DNA of 64,000 bases from Clostridiales bacterium (GCA_019424245.1 JAHYZV010000001.1:62001-126000), one strand, 5' to 3'; shown: positions 52,086 to 61,409, counted from the stretch's first letter. Made by a program: numbers and translations. The notes: generated from the sequence alone by a model not told the origin.

Positions 52086-52316
52086 ATGAGACAGATGGAA
52101 TTCACAATGAGCAGACCTAATCTTGTCAAGCCAGGAGATGAGGTAGATATTACGGAGGGGAAGCTTCCTAGCAGCTATTATTATACGATAGAGCCGGCAG
52201 TTGCAATGTCAGGAAACTATTCAACACCTGACAGGTTAAAGTCAAGACATGGAATTGTTAAAGAGGTTGGAGAGACAAGCAGGGGTTATTATGTGCTTGC
52301 GGAATTTGATGAATAA
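52086..52316 (+). CDS. Small unrecognised protein of 76 residues
   Basis: Starts at the ATG at 52086, 10 bases after AGGAG; the in-frame ATG at 52080 is only 4 bases from it. The sequence has a beta-rich, SH3-like feel: 'KPGDEVDITEGKLPSSYYY' and 'HGIVKEVGETSRGYYVLAEFDE', with no hydrophobic segment. I do not recognise the family. Last gene of the fakA-recG cluster, 16 bases after recG, before a hairpin. Confidence 0.65.
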   Translation: MRQMEFTMSRPNLVKPGDEVDITEGKLPSSYYYTIEPAVAMSGNYSTPDRLKSRHGIVKEVGETSRGYYVLAEFDE

Positions 52317-52361
52317 TTGCGACTATTCGGAATTAAGCAAAATTACAATTAAATGCAGAAT

Positions 52362-52419
52362 AAAAATTATGCTTTTCACATATATTTTTTACAAGTATAT
52401 GCGGAAGGCATAATTTTTT
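52362..52419. terminator. Large-loop hairpin between the recG cluster and spoIVA
   Basis: AAAAATTATGC (52362-52372) pairs with GCATAATTTTT (52408-52418) around a 35-base loop. With the T tract it can be a terminator. It ends about 30 bases before spoIVA and may instead be part of that gene's control region. The 52317-52361 stretch shows nothing recognisable. Confidence 0.45.
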
Positions 52420-52449
52420 ATGTACCGCTTTAATTACAGGGAGGAAAGT

Positions 52450-53937
52450 ATGTCAGACAGAAAGGAAAATATAAACTTTAATCTGTACGAGGATATAAAG
52501 AAACGCACTAATGGGGAGATATATCTTGGTGTGGTAGGTCCTGTACGGACAGGAAAGTCGACATTTGTAAAAAGATTTATGGATCTATGTGTAATTCCTG
52601 AGATTGCAGATGCTAACGAGAAACAACGCACAATCGACGAACTGCCACAGAGTAGTGCTGGAAGTACGATTATGACTACTGAACCTAAGTTTATACCTGG
52701 TGAGAGTGCAGCAATCTGCATGGCTGATGATATTAAGATTAAAGTGCGTGCAATTGACTGTGTTGGATTTATGGTTGATGGCGCAATGGGAGCAGAGGAG
52801 AATGGCAAAGAGAGAATGGTTAATACTCCATGGTCAAAAGATCCGGTTCCATTTTCAATGGCAGCACAGATTGGTACTGAAAAGGTGATAGAGGAGCATT
52901 CTACTATTGGAATCGTTATTACAACAGATGGCTCATTTACAGGAATAGAACGGGATAATTATGTCAATGCGGAGCAGATGGCTATAGATAAGCTGAAAAA
53001 GATTTCAAAACCGTTTGTTGTGATATTAAACTGTGTGAAGCCATATGCTAAAGAATCTGTGCAGCTTGCAGAAGCTATGAAAGAAAAATATGGTGTAAAT
53101 GTCTATGCTCTTAATTGTGACCAGCTAAGAAAAGAAGATGTTGACAGGGTTATATCAGGTGTGCTTAAAGAATTTCCGGTATCACAGCTTGATTTTTATG
53201 CCCCTGCATGGGTTGAAGTACTTGAGTCATCACACTGGCTTAAGATGCATATAGTAGATGCGGCACTTTCAATTCTTGATAATATAAATGTTATGAAAGA
53301 TGCGTATCTTGAGTTGAATAATACATGCGAATACATAGAAAAGATTGATGTGAAAAATGTTGATATGTCAACAGGAAGGGTTGAAATTGAATTTAAGCTT
53401 TCGAAAGATTTGTATTATAAAATATTAAGTGAACTTACAGGAACGCAGATTAATAACGAGCATGAGCTTATAGATATGATAAAATCTCTTTCTGACAAGA
53501 AGAATGAACTAGGAAGCTTTGGTGATGCAATAAGTGAGGTTAATCTTAATGGTTTCGGAGTTGTTACTCCTTCGAAAGAAAATATACAACTTGATGAACC
53601 GGTAGTGATTAAGAATGGCAATAAATATGGAGTTAAGATAAAAGCTAAAGTTCCGTCTATCAACCTGCTTAAGACGGAAATAATGGTTGAAATTGCCCCG
53701 ATTGTTGGAAACAGGAATCAGGCAGAAGATCTGATTGAATATATCAAAGGAAATATGAAAGATAATCCGGATGGAATCTGGGATACCAATATATTTGGAA
53801 AGACGATAGAACAGATTGTATCAGACGGAATATATGAAAAAACACATAATATGACAACTGAGAGCATGGGAAAGATTGGCGATACAATTGAAAAAGTAAT
53901 GAATGAGAATTCAGGACTTGTGTGTCTTATTGTGTAA
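52450..53937 (+). CDS. spoIVA: Stage IV sporulation protein A
   Basis: 495 residues from the ATG at 52450 behind GGAGG, close to the 492 of Bacillus. SpoIVA is an ATPase that polymerises on the forespore surface as the base of the spore coat. Walker A 'GPVRTGKST' at residues 30-38, 'DCVGFMVDGAMGA' (switch region) and 'IVITTDGS' are typical of its TRAFAC-like fold. The highly conserved C-terminus ends 'NSGLVCLIV', with the cysteine-hydrophobic ending that targets it to the membrane. Its presence says the lineage has a sporulation programme. Confidence 0.97.
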   Translation: MSDRKENINFNLYEDIKKRTNGEIYLGVVGPVRTGKSTFVKRFMDLCVIPEIADANEKQRTIDELPQSSAGSTIMTTEPKFIPGESAAICMADDIKIKVRAIDCVGFMVDGAMGAEENGKERMVNTPWSKDPVPFSMAAQIGTEKVIEEHSTIGIVITTDGSFTGIERDNYVNAEQMAIDKLKKISKPFVVILNCVKPYAKESVQLAEAMKEKYGVNVYALNCDQLRKEDVDRVISGVLKEFPVSQLDFYAPAWVEVLESSHWLKMHIVDAALSILDNINVMKDAYLELNNTCEYIEKIDVKNVDMSTGRVEIEFKLSKDLYYKILSELTGTQINNEHELIDMIKSLSDKKNELGSFGDAISEVNLNGFGVVTPSKENIQLDEPVVIKNGNKYGVKIKAKVPSINLLKTEIMVEIAPIVGNRNQAEDLIEYIKGNMKDNPDGIWDTNIFGKTIEQIVSDGIYEKTHNMTTESMGKIGDTIEKVMNENSGLVCLIV

Positions 53938-54008
53938 AAAATACTTTATTTAACTGAAAAGTTATGATAATATAAATTCAATTATAATTGAACGACAAGA
54001 GGTTTGCA

Positions 54009-55160
54009 ATGGAAAAGAAAGGAACTGGAGCTGAACATGTAAGTTACAGACATAATGTGTTCAGAAACAAAATGCTTGGCTTTGAGAAAATATTATTTAT
54101 CATAATGGTATCGGTTAATATCTTATATATTATAGTGTCGTTTGCTGATAAGAATCTGCCGGCTATAATGACAGAAGATATAATAAGATTAATATCCGTT
54201 ACGGTGGTCCAGATTATAAGCTACTGCTCATTCAGAATGATTAATTCCAGAGATAATTTTTCTAATGAAACTAAAAACAGGATGTGTTGTATTTCACTGG
54301 TAGGGCTGTTTGCTGCTGAGGAACTTTTATTTTATTTTTGTGAGCCCTTGTGGGTTGGAACAGCAGTAGTAATGGTGATAAGTTCATTCTTTAATGACAG
54401 AAAGACCATTTTTGTTATATATGCTACATCAATAGTTGTATGGATTGCATCAGCATTTATGTATAATTACGGTGCCACCAGTGCAGGGAAGGCACTTGAT
54501 GTAAGAGATTTTGCAGCTACATTTTTACTGATAAGCTGTGTACTTGCAATATCGGTTATATTGTATAATTTCAATAAGCTGCAGGTGGAAGATGTTGTTG
54601 AATATTATGATGGCGAGAAAAAGCTTCAGGAGAAGCTTTCAACAGATTATCTGACACAGCTTCATACAAGGTTTTCTATATATGAGAACATCAAGCAGGC
54701 AATGCATGATTATTACTTTTCAGGGAAAGATGTATGTGTTGCGATGCTTGACATTGATTTCTTTAAGAAAGTTAATGACACATATGGTCATGACAAAGGT
54801 GATATGGTATTAAGAACATTATCGCGGGTTATAAGCCAGTACACTGATGATACGATTCATGCAGGCAGATACGGAGGAGAGGAGTTTCTGATTCTTTTTT
54901 CGGGATATACCAGAAAGCAGGCAGGAAAGATACTGGAAGGAATGCTTACTAATTTTAGAAATCAGGAGTATGATTTCTTGCCTGAAGATGTTATAATAAC
55001 ATTCAGTGCTGGCTTTACATATCTTGATAATAAAAATATGGATGTGGAAGGCTTCATAAAATGTGCAGATGAGGCACTTTATTATTCTAAAGAGCATGGA
55101 AGAAACCAGATAACATACTATAATGACCTGAGATTACGAGACATGCAGGTTAACAGATAA
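54009..55160 (+). CDS. Membrane diguanylate cyclase (GGDEF)
   Basis: 383 residues from the ATG at 54009 with GAGG 6 bases upstream. Six membrane helices fill about residues 22-200, then a short coiled linker and a GGDEF domain (about 215-375). The active site is intact: 'MLDIDFFKKVNDTYGHDKGD' (metal and GTP base contacts) and 'GRYGGEEFLILFSG', GGEEF at 289-293. The RxxD inhibitory site expected 5 residues before GGEEF is absent (it reads DDTI), so product inhibition may be relaxed. Makes c-di-GMP. Signal sensed by the membrane part unknown. Confidence 0.92.
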   Translation: MEKKGTGAEHVSYRHNVFRNKMLGFEKILFIIMVSVNILYIIVSFADKNLPAIMTEDIIRLISVTVVQIISYCSFRMINSRDNFSNETKNRMCCISLVGLFAAEELLFYFCEPLWVGTAVVMVISSFFNDRKTIFVIYATSIVVWIASAFMYNYGATSAGKALDVRDFAATFLLISCVLAISVILYNFNKLQVEDVVEYYDGEKKLQEKLSTDYLTQLHTRFSIYENIKQAMHDYYFSGKDVCVAMLDIDFFKKVNDTYGHDKGDMVLRTLSRVISQYTDDTIHAGRYGGEEFLILFSGYTRKQAGKILEGMLTNFRNQEYDFLPEDVIITFSAGFTYLDNKNMDVEGFIKCADEALYYSKEHGRNQITYYNDLRLRDMQVNR

Positions 55161-55180
55161 CCAAGGAGGATTTATATAAG

Positions 55181-55708
55181 ATGAACAAGAAAGTTGAAGA
55201 TTATGTGAGAAGTATACCGGATTTCCCGGAGCCAGGGATTATATTCAGGGATGTTACAAGTGTTATCCAGAGTCCTGAGGGATTAAAGCTTGCAATAGAC
55301 GGTCTTACAGATCTTATAGGTGATACAGAATTTGATGTTGTAGTAGGACCAGAATCAAGAGGGTTTATATTTGGTGTTCCTGTTGCATATAATACCGGTA
55401 AGGGATTTGTTCCTGTAAGAAAGAAGGGAAAACTTCCGTGTGAGACTATATCAGCAGATTATGAACTTGAATATGGTACAGCTACTATAGAGATGCATAA
55501 GGATGCGATAACTCCTGGACAGAAGGTTGTTATTGTTGATGATCTTATTGCTACAGGCGGAACTACAGAAGCTATTATCAAGCTTGTAGAAGAGCTTGGA
55601 GGAGAAGTTGTTAAAGTTCTTTTTCTTATGGAGCTTGAAGGTCTTAAAGGAAGAGATAAGATTGCAGGATATGATGTTGAGTCAGTAATTAAATACCCAG
55701 GTAAATAA
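55181..55708 (+). CDS. apt: Adenine phosphoribosyltransferase
   Basis: 175 residues. Converts adenine plus PRPP to AMP. 'RSIPDFPEPGIIFRDVT' N-terminus, 'VVGPESRGFIFG' and the PRPP-binding 'VVIVDDLIATGGTTEA' (about 115-130) are classical. AAGGAGG ribosome site, 20 bases after the GGDEF gene. A terminator separates it from deoD, but both belong to purine salvage. Confidence 0.97.
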   Translation: MNKKVEDYVRSIPDFPEPGIIFRDVTSVIQSPEGLKLAIDGLTDLIGDTEFDVVVGPESRGFIFGVPVAYNTGKGFVPVRKKGKLPCETISADYELEYGTATIEMHKDAITPGQKVVIVDDLIATGGTTEAIIKLVEELGGEVVKVLFLMELEGLKGRDKIAGYDVESVIKYPGK

Positions 55709-55715
55709 TTATTCG

Positions 55716-55745
55716 GGCTGCTTTATTATATAAAGCAGCCTTTTT
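55716..55745 (+). terminator. Terminator after apt
   Basis: GGCTGCTTTA (55716-55725) pairs with TAAAGCAGCC (55731-55740), then TTTTT. Confidence 0.9.
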
Positions 55746-55768
55746 AAGATTGATAACAGGAGGCAGAT

Positions 55769-56506
55769 ATGGGGACACCACATAATGAAGCACAGGCAGG
55801 AGATATAGCAAAGACAGTTCTTATGCCGGGAGATCCTTTAAGGGCAAAATATATAGCAGATAATTATCTTACAGATGTAAGCTGCTTTAATACGGTCCGC
55901 AATATGTCAGGATTCACAGGAATTTATAACGGATGCAGGGTATCTGTTATGGGAAGTGGCATGGGAATGCCTTCAATGGGAATATATTCATATGAATTAT
56001 ATAATGTATATGATGTGGATAATATTATAAGAATTGGTTCAGCGGGAGCATTTGATGATGACCTTAATCTTATGGATATTGTACTTGGAATGGGCTCATG
56101 CACTGATTCTAATTTTGCGGCACAGTACAATCTTCCAGGCACATATGCACCAATAGCTGACTTTACGCTTTTAAAGACAGCATATGATGTTGCACAAGAA
56201 AAACGCTTTCCGGTTAAAGTGGGTAATGTACTGGCATCAGATGTGTTTTATAATGATGATGCAACAGTTAACGACCGATGGAAGAAGATGGGGGTGCTTG
56301 CGGTTGACATGGAGTCAGCAGCATTGTATATGACTGCTGCCAGATGCAGAAAACATGCACTTACTATTCTTACAATAAGTGACCATCTCTACAGGGGTGA
56401 GAAGCTGTCAGCACAGGAGAGACAGACAGGATTTACTAAAATGATGGAGACAGCTCTTGAAACTGCAGTCAGATTGCAGAATAACAGGCAGATGGAGGTT
56501 TTATGA
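55769..56506 (+). CDS. deoD: Purine-nucleoside phosphorylase (DeoD type)
   Basis: 245 residues. Phosphorolysis of purine nucleosides, hexameric type: 'MPGDPLRAKYIADNYL' phosphate loop (Gly and Arg near residue 24), 'GSGMGMPSMGIYSYEL', 'RIGSAGAF' and 'AVDMESAALYMTA' for the ribose. 'LTISDHL' carries the catalytic Asp that protonates the base. The stop overlaps the next gene by 4 bases (ATGA). Confidence 0.96.
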   Translation: MGTPHNEAQAGDIAKTVLMPGDPLRAKYIADNYLTDVSCFNTVRNMSGFTGIYNGCRVSVMGSGMGMPSMGIYSYELYNVYDVDNIIRIGSAGAFDDDLNLMDIVLGMGSCTDSNFAAQYNLPGTYAPIADFTLLKTAYDVAQEKRFPVKVGNVLASDVFYNDDATVNDRWKKMGVLAVDMESAALYMTAARCRKHALTILTISDHLYRGEKLSAQERQTGFTKMMETALETAVRLQNNRQMEVL

Positions 56507-58185
56507 CAGATACAGATTTAGAGATTATTGTTTTTGTACTGCTGGCTGTTGCAATCGGCGTGTATGTATGTGTAAGCAGCAGTATTAAGCGGAAGAAGGC
56601 TGCAGAGAATGCCATAAAGAAAGCGTGGGGCAAACGTGCTGTATACAAGGGAACAGATGAGAGTTTTGAATATATATCGCATTATGCCAAAGGTAATCCG
56701 AGTGAATCTATGATTGATGATATAACATGGAATGATCTTGGCATGGATGAAGTATTTAAATGTATTAATAATACTAATTCATCTGTTGGACAGGAATATC
56801 TATATAAGATGTTAAGAGAACCGGTTGCAGATGCAGAAAAGCTTCACGAACTGGACAGGCTTGCAGATGAATTCACAGCTAATGAAAAAGAAAGAATCAC
56901 AATTCAGAAGATATTTATGAATATGGGAAAAAGCCGTAAGATTGCAGTTACAGATTATATCGGTTATATAATGGATATAGAGCAGGGAAGTAATATTGTG
57001 CATTATCTTGCGTGGGCATTTCTTATAGCTTCAATTCTTGTTACGGTTCTTGTAACTCCGGTGCTTGGGATATGGCTTATAATTGCATCGGTAGCATTTT
57101 CAATAATTACTTATTACAAGTATAAGGCTAAGATTGAGAATTATTTCAAATGTATTAATGTTATTGTGAAAATGGCATCGGCATCTGAAGATATATGTGA
57201 AAGCAATATAAGTTTTCTTGAACCAGAGTGTAACAGGCTTAAAGAGATATTAAAGAGCTTTTCTAAAGTAACAAAAGGCTCATGGATGATTGAGTCAGGC
57301 AATGTTGATGGTTCAATCGGAGAGGTTGTACTTGATTATCTAAGAATGATAACGCACATGGATATTGTGAAGTTTAATAAGATGACAAAGCTTATAACTG
57401 CCAAAAATGAGGATGCATATAACCTTGTAGATACACTTGGATTCATAGAGACATCAATTGCTGTTGCATCATTCAGGGAAAGCCTGCCGTTTTACTGTAA
57501 GCCTGAATTTGAGGAAAATACTAATAACCTTAGTGTGAAAGAAGTGTATCATCCGCTTATAGATAATCCTGTGTGCAACTCAATAACAACTAAAGGAAAT
57601 GTTCTTCTTACAGGTTCTAATGCTTCAGGTAAATCAACATTTTTAAAGACAATAGCAATCAACAGTATTCTGGCACAGACTATAGGAACAAGTCTTTCCA
57701 AAGAATACATTGCTCCGGTATATAGGATATATTCTTCAATGGCATTAAGGGATGACCTTGCTAATTCGGACAGTTACTATATTGTTGAGATTAAGTCATT
57801 AAAGAGAATTCTTGATGCGGTTGATAAAACAGGAAGACCAGTTCTGTGTTTTATTGATGAGGTGCTTCGTGGAACTAACACTGTTGAGAGAATTGCAGCA
57901 TCATCAGAGATATTAAAGAATCTTAATACAGGCAGGGCATTGTGCTTTGCGGCAACACATGATATTGAGCTTACAACAATACTTAAGGACTGTTACAGCA
58001 ACTATCATTTCCAGGAGGAAGTTACTGAGGATGAGGTTAAGTTTGATTATAAGCTGTATGCCGGACCTGCAACAACAAGGAATGCAATCAAGCTTCTTAA
58101 TGTTATAGGGTATGATAAGAATATAATTAAGGGAGCAGAACAGCGTGCAATGCATTTCCTGACAGATGGGAACTGGAAATCTTGA
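56503..58185 (+). CDS. Membrane-anchored MutS-like ATPase
   Basis: 560 residues. It has an N-terminal membrane helix (about 4-24), two further membrane helices (about 170-212) and a C-terminal MutS ATPase domain with Walker A 'TGSNASGKST' at about 370-379, 'MALRDDLANSDSYY', Walker B 'VLCFIDEVLRGTNTVER' and signature 'ALCFAATHDIEL'. There is no mismatch-recognition domain I, no Smr endonuclease domain and no clamp region of MutS2. Such MutS-related membrane proteins are common but uncharacterised. Translationally coupled to deoD. Confidence 0.82.
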   Translation: MTDTDLEIIVFVLLAVAIGVYVCVSSSIKRKKAAENAIKKAWGKRAVYKGTDESFEYISHYAKGNPSESMIDDITWNDLGMDEVFKCINNTNSSVGQEYLYKMLREPVADAEKLHELDRLADEFTANEKERITIQKIFMNMGKSRKIAVTDYIGYIMDIEQGSNIVHYLAWAFLIASILVTVLVTPVLGIWLIIASVAFSIITYYKYKAKIENYFKCINVIVKMASASEDICESNISFLEPECNRLKEILKSFSKVTKGSWMIESGNVDGSIGEVVLDYLRMITHMDIVKFNKMTKLITAKNEDAYNLVDTLGFIETSIAVASFRESLPFYCKPEFEENTNNLSVKEVYHPLIDNPVCNSITTKGNVLLTGSNASGKSTFLKTIAINSILAQTIGTSLSKEYIAPVYRIYSSMALRDDLANSDSYYIVEIKSLKRILDAVDKTGRPVLCFIDEVLRGTNTVERIAASSEILKNLNTGRALCFAATHDIELTTILKDCYSNYHFQEEVTEDEVKFDYKLYAGPATTRNAIKLLNVIGYDKNIIKGAEQRAMHFLTDGNWKS

Positions 58186-58210
58186 TAAATGTTGTTTCTT
58201 GTGATATTAT
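58182..58210 (+). promoter_or_regulatory. Promoter for the small membrane gene and alaS
   Basis: TTGATA (58182-58187), a 17-base spacer and TATTAT (58205-58210). The -35 box overlaps the stop codon of the MutS-like gene. Confidence 0.6.
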
Positions 58211-58254
58211 AAATTATTGCGAAGGCTTTTATTATAATTCGTGGAGGTAATAAT

Positions 58255-58437
58255 ATGGTTGGGTTAGTCGGCGTACTCGTGGGCGAGATAGCTTACGAAG
58301 CGGTAAGATTTGTTATAATGCTTGCGTTACTGGTACTTGCAGTATTCGTAGGTGGTAAACTCCGAAAGGCAACAGATGCCAAGAAGGCAGCTAAGATGGC
58401 TGCATCGGAGAATAAAGAGAAAGAGATTACTGAATAA
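58255..58437 (+). CDS. 60-residue membrane protein preceding alaS
   Basis: ATG at 58255 with GTGGAGG 8 bases upstream. One long hydrophobic segment (about 15-40: 'VRFVIMLALLVLAVFVGG') follows a short N-terminus, and then a Lys/Ala/Glu-rich cytosolic tail. No signal cleavage site. I do not recognise the family. It is 16 bases from alaS and shares its promoter. Confidence 0.65.
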   Translation: MVGLVGVLVGEIAYEAVRFVIMLALLVLAVFVGGKLRKATDAKKAAKMAASENKEKEITE

Positions 58438-58453
58438 TCAGGAGGAAGTTAAA

Positions 58454-61096
58454 GTGCAGTACAGAGGTGTGAATGAATTAAGAAGATTATACCTTGATTT
58501 CTTTGAGAGCAAGGGACATTTGAAGATGAAGAGCTTTTCTTTAGTACCACATAATGATAACAGTCTGCTTATCATTAATTCAGGTATGGCTCCGCTTAAG
58601 CCATATTTTACAGGACAGGAGATTCCACCAAGAAGAAGAGTTACAACTTGTCAGAAGTGTATAAGAACGGGCGATATAGAGAATGTAGGTAAGACAGCAA
58701 GACATGGTACATTCTTCGAGATGCTTGGCAACTTCTCATTTGGTGATTATTTTAAGGACGAAGCTATTCACTGGTCATGGGAGTTCTTAACAGAGGCTGT
58801 AGGACTTGATCCAGACAGATTATACCCTTCTATATATCAGGATGATGATGAAGCATTTAATATATGGAATAAGGAAATCGGTATTGCACCTGAAAGAATA
58901 TTCAGATTTGGTAAGGAAGATAACTTCTGGGAGCATGGCGCTGGTCCTTGCGGTCCATGTTCTGAGATATATTATGACCGTGGTGAGAAATATGGCTGTG
59001 GTAAGCCAGGCTGTACAGTAGGCTGTGACTGTGACAGATATATGGAAGTATGGAACAATGTATTCTCTCAGTTTAACAATGACGGACATGGCAATTACAC
59101 AGACCTTATCCAGAAGAACATTGATACAGGTATGGGACTTGAAAGACTTGCAGTTGTTGTTCAGGATGTTGATTCTATATTTGATGTTGATACATTACAG
59201 GCACTTCGCAACAAGGTTTGTGAGATGGCTGGAGTTAAGTATAAGGAAGATGAGAAGCAGGATGTCTCTATCCGTGTTATCACAGACCATATCCGTTCAG
59301 TAACATTTATGGTAAGTGATGGAATTATGCCATCTAACGAAGGAAGAGGATATGTCTTAAGAAGACTTTTAAGAAGAGCTGCAAGACATGGAAGACTTCT
59401 AGGTATTGAAGAAAAGTTCTTATCTAAGCTTTGTGAAACTGTAATTGAAGGCTCTAAGGACGGTTATCCTGAATTAGAGGAAAAGAGAACATTTATTACT
59501 AAGGTTATCTCTGAAGAAGAAGATAAGTTTAATAAGACTATCGACCAGGGATTAAGCATCCTTAATGATATGGAAGCTGAACTTGCTTCTAAGGGTGAAA
59601 AAGTATTATCAGGAGCAGACGCATTTAAGCTCTATGATACTTACGGATTCCCTATTGATCTTACTAAGGAAATCCTTGAAGAGAAGAATATTACAATTGA
59701 TGAAGCTGGATTTAATGCAGCTATGGAAGAGCAGAGAGTTAAGGCAAGAAATGCCCGTAAGGTAACTAACTATATGGGTGCAGACGCAACTGTATATGAT
59801 GAGATTGATCCTGCTATAGCAAGCACGTTTGTCGGATATGACAAGCTTACTAATGAATCTGAGATTACAGTTCTTACAACAGAGGAAGAAGTTGTTGACG
59901 CTTTATCTGAGGGTGATAAGGGAACTGTTATTGTAGATGAGACTGTATTCTATGCTACTATGGGTGGTCAGGAAGGCGATAAGGGTGTTATTAAGACATC
60001 TGAAGGAGAATTCGCTGTTGAGACTACTATCAAGTTAAAGGGTGGCAAGATTGGTCATGTCGGAACTATGATTAAGGGTATGATGAAGGTTGGAGATACT
60101 GCAACAATGGAAGTTTCCCCTGCTTACAGAGCAGATACATGCAAGAACCACAGTGCAACACATCTTCTTCAGAAGGCTTTAAGAATTGTTCTTGGTGATC
60201 ATGTTGAGCAGAAGGGTTCATACGTTGATCCTGACAGATTAAGATTTGACTTTACACATTTCCAGAGCATGACTAAGGAAGAGATTGCTAAGGTTGAAGA
60301 TATTGTTAATGAAAAGATTGCAGAGGCTATTCCTGTTGTTACTGATGTAATGACAATTGAGGAAGCTAAGAAGACAGGAGCTATGGCACTTTTCGGTGAG
60401 AAGTACGGCGAGAAGGTAAGAGTAGTTGCTATGGGAGACTTCTCTAAGGAATTCTGTGGCGGTACTCATGTTGCTAATACAGCTAATATCAGACTTTTCA
60501 AGATTGTATCTGAGACAGGTGTTGCTGCAGGTGTAAGAAGAATTGAGGCTCTTACAGATAAGGGTGTTATGAAATACTACGCTGAACTTGAGAAGACTAT
60601 TGAAGAGGCAGCTAAGGCAGCCAAGGCAGAGCCCGTACAGCTTGTTAAGAAGATTGCAGCTATGAATGATGAGATTAAATCTCTTATGAGCGAGAATGAG
60701 AAGCTTAAGGCCGAGCTTGCTAATAATGCACTTGGAGATACAGCAGGAGATATCAAGGAAGTTAACGGAGTTAAGTATATCGCAACTAAGGTTGACGGCG
60801 TTGATATGAATGAATTAAGAAACCTTGGTGATAAGTTAAAGGGTGAGATTGGTTCAGGAGTTGTTGTTATCGTCAGCGCACAGGGTGCTGATAAGGTAAG
60901 CGTTATTGCGATGGCAACAGACGATGTTATTGCCAAGGGTGCTCATGCTGGTAACCTTATCAAGGCTCTTGCGCCTATTGTTGGCGGTGGCGGTGGCGGC
61001 CGTCCTAATATGGCTCAGGCTGGTGGTAAGAACCCTGCCGGTATTGATGAGCTTATTGCTAAAGTACCTGATACAATTCTTGCACAGATTGGATAA
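58454..61096 (+). CDS. alaS: Alanyl-tRNA synthetase
   Basis: 880 residues with a GTG start at 58454 behind AGGAGG. The class II catalytic core begins 'VNELRRLYLDFFESKGHL'; the tRNA recognition and editing domains follow, with the zinc site 'NHSATHLLQ' (His566, His570) and 'FCGGTHV'. The C-terminal C-Ala domain ends with the Gly-rich 'GGGGGGRPNMAQAGG'. Charges tRNA-Ala and hydrolyses misacylated Ser/Gly-tRNA. Full length for the family. Confidence 0.97.
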   Translation: MQYRGVNELRRLYLDFFESKGHLKMKSFSLVPHNDNSLLIINSGMAPLKPYFTGQEIPPRRRVTTCQKCIRTGDIENVGKTARHGTFFEMLGNFSFGDYFKDEAIHWSWEFLTEAVGLDPDRLYPSIYQDDDEAFNIWNKEIGIAPERIFRFGKEDNFWEHGAGPCGPCSEIYYDRGEKYGCGKPGCTVGCDCDRYMEVWNNVFSQFNNDGHGNYTDLIQKNIDTGMGLERLAVVVQDVDSIFDVDTLQALRNKVCEMAGVKYKEDEKQDVSIRVITDHIRSVTFMVSDGIMPSNEGRGYVLRRLLRRAARHGRLLGIEEKFLSKLCETVIEGSKDGYPELEEKRTFITKVISEEEDKFNKTIDQGLSILNDMEAELASKGEKVLSGADAFKLYDTYGFPIDLTKEILEEKNITIDEAGFNAAMEEQRVKARNARKVTNYMGADATVYDEIDPAIASTFVGYDKLTNESEITVLTTEEEVVDALSEGDKGTVIVDETVFYATMGGQEGDKGVIKTSEGEFAVETTIKLKGGKIGHVGTMIKGMMKVGDTATMEVSPAYRADTCKNHSATHLLQKALRIVLGDHVEQKGSYVDPDRLRFDFTHFQSMTKEEIAKVEDIVNEKIAEAIPVVTDVMTIEEAKKTGAMALFGEKYGEKVRVVAMGDFSKEFCGGTHVANTANIRLFKIVSETGVAAGVRRIEALTDKGVMKYYAELEKTIEEAAKAAKAEPVQLVKKIAAMNDEIKSLMSENEKLKAELANNALGDTAGDIKEVNGVKYIATKVDGVDMNELRNLGDKLKGEIGSGVVVIVSAQGADKVSVIAMATDDVIAKGAHAGNLIKALAPIVGGGGGGRPNMAQAGGKNPAGIDELIAKVPDTILAQIG

Positions 61097-61103
61097 TTGG
61101 GGC

Positions 61104-61131
61104 TTGACGATTTGCAAAAATGTGATATAAT
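61104..61131 (+). promoter_or_regulatory. Promoter for rpsU
   Basis: TTGACG (61104-61109), a 16-base spacer and TATAAT (61126-61131), right after the alaS stop. Confidence 0.75.
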
Positions 61132-61138
61132 GTTTTTT

Positions 61139-61178
61139 GTGCGATTAGTAAATACCCTATTTATGTAGTTTGGCGCAC
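61139..61178 (+). promoter_or_regulatory. Hairpin leader in the rpsU 5' UTR
   Basis: GTGCG (61139-61143) pairs with CGCAC (61174-61178), and inside it TAAATA (61149-61154) pairs with TATTTA (61158-61163) over a CCC loop. It sits at the transcript start, 32 bases before the rpsU start codon. Possibly autoregulatory; unproven. Confidence 0.45.
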
Positions 61179-61210
61179 AATTTGCAACAGAAGGGTGGTC
61201 AGGAAGTAGT

Positions 61211-61387
61211 ATGTCAAATGTCATCGTTAAAGAAAACGAGTCTTTAGATAGCGCATTACGCAGATTCAAGAGAAACTGTGCTAAGGCAGGCATTCAGCAG
61301 GAAATTCGTAAGAGAGAACATTACGAGAAGCCAAGCGTAAGACGTAAGAAGAAGTCAGAAGCAGCTAGAAAACGTAAGTTCAACTAA
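61211..61387 (+). CDS. rpsU: Ribosomal protein bS21
   Basis: 58 residues. 'SNVIVKENESLDSALRRFKR' opening followed by the very basic tail 'RRKKKSEAARKRKFN'. 30S subunit protein near the anti-Shine-Dalgarno region. Own promoter and terminator; in Firmicutes it usually leads toward yqeY, yqfC, yqfD and phoH, and the last three are indeed downstream. Confidence 0.97.
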   Translation: MSNVIVKENESLDSALRRFKRNCAKAGIQQEIRKREHYEKPSVRRKKKSEAARKRKFN

Positions 61388-61409
61388 TAATTAATATTTT
61401 TGACATGAG

